NCBI RefSeq assembly: GCF_000315915.1
Contig: NC_020186.1
Coordinates: 558,001-622,000 of the forward strand
Direction: 5' to 3'
Length of the DNA: 64,000 nucleotides
DNA from: Henningerozyma blattae CBS 6284
Lineage: Eukaryota; Ascomycota; Saccharomycetes; Saccharomycetales; Saccharomycetaceae
A program made the position numbers and the translations under genes. Below are positions 58,643 through 64,000 of this stretch, one piece after another. Position 1 is the first letter of the stretch, and each line of letters opens with the position of its first letter. The notes below the pieces were generated by a model that saw nothing but the letters and a program-made list of their open reading frames with translations, did no database searches and was not told the origin of the DNA.

Positions 58643-59238
58643 ATTAACCATAGAACTGGATGGCATTGTAAACTTTATTTCCTCTTGATATTGGTGTTTC
58701 ATAACATATATATTTCTATAGTGTATTTCTTAAAGACTATTTAGCATTTCTACGAATCATACAACCATGCATTAATTTTTTTTATTCTAATTAGAATTGT
58801 TTTGTTTACTTATTTATTTGATATGTAACATCAATTGTGTCATACCAGATGGGTACTTCCGTACACCACATTGTATAATTTTTCTAAAATTCCTAATATC
58901 TTGTTCCATTATTGAAAACTTCAAAGCATTATATTCCCGAAATTTGAAAATAGGAAATTCATTATAATTTAGATTGATACCTTAAGTACAGCCAATTCTC
59001 TTTTAGTAAAGAAAAAAAGAATGTTTTAATAAAAAAAAAAAAAAAAAGGGTTTAATGGGATGAAAATAACAAGTAATCAGATTAAAAGTATCTAAATAAA
59101 CTACAATAAAAAAGCAAGGGATCTTTTAAAACTGAATCTTTTTTTTATTTTTTTCTTAGAATCAATCATCAATTCAATTTCCCCAGATTTAAAAAAGAAG
59201 GGTAATCAGCGATTTAATAAAAGCATTGGGAATCAAGT
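58643..59238. other. Spacer PSH1-AIM39
   Basis: 596 bp. A CCCGAAATTTGAAAA segment near 58938-58952 slightly resembles a point-centromere element but is not supported. An A17 run lies at 59031-59047, followed by AIM39 leader. No RNA gene recognised. Confidence 0.5.
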
Positions 59239-60348
59239 ATGAGAAACCTTTTAAATCAGCCATTGAGGCAAAATCTAATGTTATACGATCTATTGAGATC
59301 TAAAGGTATACGAACCAATAGTATTGGGCTTTTCCCCAAATACGGTTTTTCCAAGAAATATTATTCATCTAAAGAAGATGATAGTAAATATATATTTTCC
59401 AAGAAGGGGACTGAAATACAGAATAATGTTGGTGTCAAAGATTATATTAGTTCAAGACATTTTTTCACGAAACCAACGATTTTTGAAAAAATGATTAAAT
59501 CATTTAAATTAAACAATTCTAATAAAATCAAACTTAATCGAGATGAAAATGAAGATGCAATATTATTAGGGGATATAATTAGTAAACAACGAGCCAAACA
59601 AAGAAGAAAGGCTTTCAAATTTGCATTATATGGTACTTTTGGTGGGATCTTAGGATATTTTGTCCTCTATAAAGTCTTATACCTTCGAGAAGAATCGTTC
59701 TTACCACTTTATCCTGCATCCAAAAAAAGAAAGTTGAGTGATGCTGATCTAAGGAAACTGGATCTTTCTGAGATTGAAGAATTGTCCAAGATCAAGGTAC
59801 TGGGTATCTTAAGTAGTCATCCAATGATTAAAGAACAATATGGTGTTCCTCTATATGATGAAAATAAAAACCCATTAGAAGTGAAAAATTTCCATATTTG
59901 GTGTGAGGATCAAGATCCGTGTGTCACTGGGATACTTTTCCAGCCAGATCCCCCCAGCAAGTTTGATGAGAATTACTTTGAATCTAGAAACCATTCTTGG
60001 TATCGTATCCCTTATGTTTTGAAATGGAGACTCACCCATCGCCCTGTATATATATCTCATGATCTTTTGGATATTTTCCAAAGAATCTCCAACAAATCCA
60101 ACGATATGTTTGAATTAATTTCACCTGAAAAAGTATATGGATCATTCAAATATGAATATTCTTTACCTGGAGATGATCATTCCTTACATATCAAATTTTC
60201 TGGAGAAGTTCAGTTAGGTAAAGATTCTTTAATTGTATACAAGGGGAAATACCATTTTGATTCTCAAATGGTACAAGTATTTTTGTTAAGAAGAGAGAAT
60301 AATGAATTGGTGAAATATATGTTGTATGATTCAAATAAATCTATATGA
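59239..60348 (+). CDS. AIM39: Mitochondrial membrane protein Aim39
   Basis: Homologue of S. cerevisiae Aim39 (YOL053W, 395 residues), a mitochondrial protein of unknown function whose loss raises the rate of mitochondrial genome loss. It is 369 residues. The N terminus (MRNLLNQPLRQNLMLYDLLRS) is basic and presequence-like. One probable membrane helix spans about 126-150 (FKFALYGTFGGILGYFVLYKVL), preceded by a basic KQRAKQRRKAFK stretch. The remaining roughly 210 residues form a soluble domain with no catalytic motif I recognise; a WCEDQDPCVTGI segment has two cysteines. Identity rests on the domain layout and on the position next to PSH1, as in S. cerevisiae. Confidence 0.78.
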   Translation: MRNLLNQPLRQNLMLYDLLRSKGIRTNSIGLFPKYGFSKKYYSSKEDDSKYIFSKKGTEIQNNVGVKDYISSRHFFTKPTIFEKMIKSFKLNNSNKIKLNRDENEDAILLGDIISKQRAKQRRKAFKFALYGTFGGILGYFVLYKVLYLREESFLPLYPASKKRKLSDADLRKLDLSEIEELSKIKVLGILSSHPMIKEQYGVPLYDENKNPLEVKNFHIWCEDQDPCVTGILFQPDPPSKFDENYFESRNHSWYRIPYVLKWRLTHRPVYISHDLLDIFQRISNKSNDMFELISPEKVYGSFKYEYSLPGDDHSLHIKFSGEVQLGKDSLIVYKGKYHFDSQMVQVFLLRRENNELVKYMLYDSNKSI

Positions 60349-60918
60349 TTTAATATTATTATCACTATTATTTTAATAGTAACACTAGCTCATAACCCCG
60401 TCGGTGTTTTAAATTCTTGATAGAAAATGTTTCGGACCGATCTGGCTCAAATTGGACATACTAAGGAGAAGAGAAAAAACGGATAAGATGAGATTAGAAT
60501 TCAAGAATATTTGCCAAGATGCATATGGGATTGGAACATTACAAGAGAAAAGTAAAAAAAAAAAAAAAACGAAAAAAAAGAAAGACAAAGAAGTAAACTC
60601 AGTAGATGTATTGCTATATATATATATATATTTTGACACTAGCCAACACTTAGGGAAAAGCATTGCAGAGATTCAAATATATATTTTTATTGAAGAACCT
60701 CCCCCCCCTAATCAGGACTAATCGCTATTATAATAATAACTGTTCTAAGTGAAGCTATCACATACTAGGTCTATTGTGGGGACATACTAAATACTTCTAT
60801 CATTCAAATTCATTGATTCAAGTCTGATTCTTGGAGATTTGTATTTTAATAGTAATAATAATAAAAAAAAGGGGGAAAAAGAGGAAAGCAAACTTCATCA
60901 AGATTTTGTAATAATACG
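60349..60918. other. Spacer AIM39 - YMR253C homologue
   Basis: 570 bp. It contains A-runs near 60555-60568, an AT stretch at 60615-60631, a C8 run at 60701-60708 and a small open frame with poly-Lys that looks spurious. No convincing gene. Confidence 0.5.
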
Positions 60919-62286
60919 ATGAGTAGTAATACAAAGAATAATACCTCAAACAATGGTGGTATCAAAATAACGGATATTGATTATAACAGATGTTCAGACG
61001 AAGTAACTTATGATAATTCAGTTGATAATCGAAGTAATAATACTACTGGCAATTCATCGCCGTATTCCAATATCGATGCATCTAAATCGGTTACATGTGA
61101 CGATCATGAAGGAGTTGAGATTGATAGTCATCGGTTCAATATAGATAGTGAAAATGAAATTGAGAATGAACTTGAGAATGAAGTAGGTCTCACGGATCGT
61201 TTGGATAACGCAAGGTTTGCATGGGTTAATAAGGATTATTTAAAGGCCAATACTGGATTAATCTTACTTATCATTGCTGAATTGTTTAATTCTATTATGA
61301 TTGTCTCTACGAAATTATTAGAAACAAACCCATCACGTAGTGAGGAAGATACTATAAAACCTTTACAAGTCCTGTTGGTAAGAATGTCAATCACATATCT
61401 GTTCACGTTAATATACATGTACATTAACAAAGTCCCCCATGCACCATTTGGTGAGAAATCTATTCGACATTTATTAATCTTCCGTGGATGTACTGGGTTC
61501 ATCGGAGTATTTGGATTATATTTTTCATTAATGTATTTAACCATTAGTGATGCAATTTTGATTCGATTCATTGTTCCAACAATCACGGTTTTTTTAGCAT
61601 TTATTGTATTAAGGGAAAGATTTTCTTTTAAGGAAATGGTTGGTTCAATAATATCATTCTGTGGTGTCATTTTAATCATTAGACCCAAAAGCATCTTTGG
61701 TAAATACTCTGATACTGAATCCGCCTTAGGTAGTGATGGAGAGAACGATAACCCTGTTACTAGTGATTATAATCAACGATTAGTAGCCATCATGGTTGCA
61801 CTATTTGGAGTGGTTGGGGCATCTAACGTATATATAATTATTCGGTATATTGGGAAACGAGCACATGCAGTTTTAAGCGTGGCATATTTTTCATTGTTAA
61901 CCACCATCGTATCATTCTTGGGGATTCTAACAATCCCCAGCATGAGATTCCAAGCTCCTCGTGATTTAAAAGAGTGGTTATTAATGGGTAATCTTGGATT
62001 ATGTGGGTTTATTTATCAATTATTACTGACAATGGGGATTCAACGTGAAAGAGCCGCAAGAGGTTCATTAATTAGTTATTTACAACTATTATTCGCCATC
62101 ATGTGGGATGTTTCGCTATGGGATAAATGGCCCAATTTTTTCTCATGGATGGGGATGGTGGTAATTATAAGTAGTACGATATGGGTGATTCGAGCCAAAC
62201 AAGAACGACAAGAAAAACAACACGATCTGGAAATCAGATTCGAGGGGATCTGTATGGAGGATGTGAATGCAAACAGTGATACATAA
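60919..62286 (+). CDS. DMT-family membrane transporter, YMR253C/YPL264C type
   Basis: Multi-pass protein of the drug/metabolite transporter (EamA) superfamily; substrate unknown. It is 455 residues, against about 414 for S. cerevisiae YMR253C. A hydrophilic Asn/Ser/Asp-rich N terminus (1-105) precedes about ten hydrophobic segments in two EamA halves: TGLILLIIAELFNSIMIV, LLVRMSITYLFTLIYMYI, FRGCTGFIGVFGLYFSLMYL, ILIRFIVPTITVFLAFIVL, then the second half starting VAIMVALFGVVGASNVYIII. A charged loop lies near 255-285. The C-terminal tail is soluble and basic then acidic. Neighbouring PET111 and the HOR7-type gene belong to the same YMR25x block in S. cerevisiae, which favours YMR253C over YPL264C. 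Confidence 0.85.
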   Translation: MSSNTKNNTSNNGGIKITDIDYNRCSDEVTYDNSVDNRSNNTTGNSSPYSNIDASKSVTCDDHEGVEIDSHRFNIDSENEIENELENEVGLTDRLDNARFAWVNKDYLKANTGLILLIIAELFNSIMIVSTKLLETNPSRSEEDTIKPLQVLLVRMSITYLFTLIYMYINKVPHAPFGEKSIRHLLIFRGCTGFIGVFGLYFSLMYLTISDAILIRFIVPTITVFLAFIVLRERFSFKEMVGSIISFCGVILIIRPKSIFGKYSDTESALGSDGENDNPVTSDYNQRLVAIMVALFGVVGASNVYIIIRYIGKRAHAVLSVAYFSLLTTIVSFLGILTIPSMRFQAPRDLKEWLLMGNLGLCGFIYQLLLTMGIQRERAARGSLISYLQLLFAIMWDVSLWDKWPNFFSWMGMVVIISSTIWVIRAKQERQEKQHDLEIRFEGICMEDVNANSDT

Positions 62287-62501
62287 TTAATTAACCCATT
62301 CATAAATACTTATACATATACATATAACAAATATTCTTTCGAAGTTGTAAATATCAAATATTAAATTTTATTAGAACTTTAAAACTAGTAGTAGTAGTAG
62401 TATATATACATACACGTGTATATTAATTAAATATCTTTATAAAAAACATGTTGCATATAGAGCGACGCATTGTCTATCACCAAACGCCAGACGATTCAAA
62501 C

Positions 62502-62681
62502 CTATAATAAAAAGGCAACGGCACCGGCAACAACGGCACCTGCAACACCAGCAGCCATTGGGTTACCTACGGCAGGCATAGCAGCGTTGGAAGAAGTATC
62601 GTTAGACTTGTTCTTGTGCTTCTTGGCAGCAACAAGACCAGTGACAGCTAAGGCAGAGAGAAGGAGTTTAGAAGTTTGCAT
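62502..62681 (-). CDS. Small HOR7/DDR2-type stress protein
   Basis: A 59-residue frame below the usual size cutoff: it starts MQTSKLLLSALAVTGLVAA and ends AAGVAGAVVAGAVAFLL. Organisation matches S. cerevisiae Hor7 (59) and Ddr2 (61): an N-terminal hydrophobic signal-like segment, a short polar Asn/Ser/Lys middle, and a Gly/Ala-rich C-terminal hydrophobic segment ending FLL (FLI in both). Those proteins are strongly induced by osmotic, heat and other stresses; their biochemical role is unclear. HOR7 is YMR251W-A and DDR2 is YOL052C-A, both adjacent to the YMR253C and YOL053W homologues found here, so the position agrees with either. It could be the single survivor of that duplicate pair. STRE motifs lie upstream. 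Confidence 0.88.
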   Translation of the reverse strand: MQTSKLLLSALAVTGLVAAKKHKNKSNDTSSNAAMPAVGNPMAAGVAGAVVAGAVAFLL

Positions 62682-64000
62682 TGGTACGAGTGGTCACGAT
62701 GTGTTGGAGGGTATAATGTGTGAATATTAGCTAGACACAAACGAAGAGCAAATAATAGAATATATATGTTTATATATATATATATATATACATAATGAAA
62801 AGAAACGAAAAAAAAACAGAAGAAAGAACGAAAGAGAAATTGTTGAATGAGATATAAAGGACGGATAGCAATCTTGGCCTTATATACGGTTTAGAGTTTC
62901 TAAGGCTTGCCAAGAAAAGAGGGGCTATAAACTATAATAATAATAATATACTAACTAGATAGATGCCAAGAAAAACAAAAAATAAAAATAGAAAATAGAA
63001 AATAGAAAATTTAATAATAATAAAATATGATAAAAAATGATAAAAAAAGGGGGATCGCGAAAAGACCGGGCCAGCCGTATGCTCGGGCCGTGCCTTGCTA
63101 AGACAGAGCCGCAGAAACTAAAAGGGAGTCAAGTGGCGCAAAGAAAACTCCGGAGGGCTCTGGTTGGCTGGCCCTTTTTCGGTCGAGAAAGTGGGCCTAT
63201 ATAAATAGATTACTGTATCTGGAAATTGATTATATAAACAGAAAGTGGCAGAGGGGGTAAAACACATAAATTGATGATTTCCGTTTTGGGCAGTGAGTGT
63301 TATCGGAAGACTGTTCTGTTTTGGGATTGGTGGTTTGTTTTGGAAAATGTGTCCTATTTTGGCCGAGGGAGTATGTTTTCGGAGAGCACTTGCTGTTTCC
63401 GGGTGGCGTTCCCATTTTTGGAGTGATGTTTCCATTTTAAGCCACATTCGCATATGCCAAGAAAATTTTCTATTATTAATAACACAAAAAGGGAAATCCA
63501 AAGACAATGCAAATTGCATAGTGAAATTTCTATTAGTGGTTTGATTATTATAGTATAGTAAGTGATATAATCGTTTGATATATGTATGTGTGTATGTGTG
63601 TATGTGTGTATTAGTTATATATTATATAATGTTGGTTTTGTATGGATAGTGTACTTATGTGAATAGTCAAACAAATAGGCCAAGAATTCTAAACTGTTTC
63701 TTGGATCTTTGTAAATTCGATTCATTTGGAACTGGTTTCAAGATTTGTAGATTAACGTTTTACATTTTGTATTTTGTATTTTATGCTTTGCACTTGGCAC
63801 TTGGCATTTTTCCATTACCAATTTTTTTTTGTAAATCTCAACCTATGAAAGGGGCTAATAAAAAATAACTTTCTATCCATTTATATAGAGAAACTGCACT
63901 AGGGAAGCTGCACTCTATATACATATATATTGTTTTCCCTTGTGTTAAAATACAACTTTTCATGCGTACGAACCGCGTCCACGGCATCTTTCGGAAAAAA
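62682..64000. promoter_or_regulatory. Long upstream region of the HOR7/DDR2-type gene
   Basis: 1319 bp to the end of the window without a credible gene; open frames at 63118-63519, 63293-63544 and 63659-63868 lack homology and codon character. It holds TATATA runs at 62766-62791 near the gene, three STRE cores, three copies of TGCCAAGAAAA, an imperfect GGCCC-GGGCC hairpin, an AAAATAG repeat (about 62985-63010) and a GTAT/GT repeat (63581-63610). A patch at 63050-63200 is clearly more GC-rich than its surroundings. Confidence 0.6.
62920..63256. promoter_or_regulatory. Three STRE (AGGGG) elements
   Basis: AGGGG at 62920-62924, 63048-63052 and 63252-63256, 240-575 bp upstream of the HOR7/DDR2-type start. 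Msn2/Msn4 bind this core, and S. cerevisiae DDR2 is a classic STRE-controlled gene. Short motifs can occur by chance. Confidence 0.55.

Noticed and set aside
58930..58955. CCCGAAATTTGAAAA resembling CDEIII
   Set aside because: The core has mismatches and no RTCACRTG lies at the required distance.
60452..60721. 89-codon open frame with poly-Lys between AIM39 and the transporter
   Set aside because: Composition follows the A-runs and TA repeats, there is no homology, and it lies in a promoter/3' flank.
62470..62730. Open frame of 86 codons on the + strand
   Set aside because: It is antisense to the HOR7/DDR2-type gene, lacks an ATG at its nominal start, and its Ala/Pro/Thr composition is a shadow of the Gly/Ala-rich gene.
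63118..63868. Several open frames at the right end of the window
   Set aside because: They overlap on opposite strands, some lack an ATG, and none shows a recognisable domain. They are treated as chance frames in promoter DNA.

Overview
The window looks like a nuclear chromosome segment from a budding yeast of the Saccharomycetaceae. It is AT-rich, intron-poor and gene-dense, with 0.2-1 kb spacers, and about 31 genes can be matched by protein sequence to named Saccharomyces cerevisiae genes. Their order alternates between homologues of S. cerevisiae chromosome II right arm (YBR086-YBR109), chromosome XVI (YPR047-YPR068) and YBL034-YBL038. Genes that should sit in the same ancestral block (for example VPS15 and RXT2) are missing. 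That pattern fits a lineage from after the whole-genome duplication that lost duplicates independently of Saccharomyces, most like the Vanderwaltozyma/Tetrapisispora branch. The species itself cannot be fixed from this window alone. All homologue names come from recalled family sequences, not from a database search.

Layout. Positions 1-24,800 hold HOS1, CMD1 (calmodulin), IML3, JID1, ARO7, YMC1, BRR1, a small three-finger zinc protein resembling ZNF511, TFB4, SIF2, EXO84, FES1, MMS4, SEC8 and a YBR096W homologue. Positions 25,200-51,900 hold PBY1, TIM12, POL30 (PCNA), MAK3, ATG11, TAH18, MSF1, MRPL16, RFC5, IST2, POL12 and STU1. Positions 51,900-54,300 are a 2.4 kb region free of protein-coding genes with three tRNA genes (Gly-GCC, Ala-AGC, Asn-GTT) and an unusual cluster of six CACGTG sites. 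Here synteny switches to a YMR25x/YOL05x block: PET111, PSH1, AIM39, a YMR253C-like membrane transporter and a 59-residue HOR7/DDR2-type stress protein, followed by its long STRE-containing upstream region to the end of the window.

Functional themes are those of a normal core genome. There is DNA replication and repair (POL30, RFC5, POL12, MMS4), several of these with MCB (ACGCGT) boxes. Kinetochore and spindle functions are represented by IML3, PSH1, STU1 and CMD1, and secretion by two exocyst subunits (EXO84, SEC8). Mitochondrial biogenesis is covered by TIM12, MRPL16, MSF1, PET111, JID1, YMC1 and AIM39, and chromatin by HOS1 and SIF2. I found no mobile-element genes, no CRISPR and no obvious foreign DNA.

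The points most worth a second look are these: an apparent one-base frameshift at the very start of ARO7; a tRNA-Ala/tRNA-Gly pair 4 bp apart with a single terminator; a uORF whose stop overlaps the PET111 start codon; a tight array of CCCTAA (Tbf1-like) motifs between RFC5 and IST2; the CACGTG cluster at the synteny breakpoint; and the small HOR7/DDR2 gene with stress elements upstream. I did not find a clearly new biological system.
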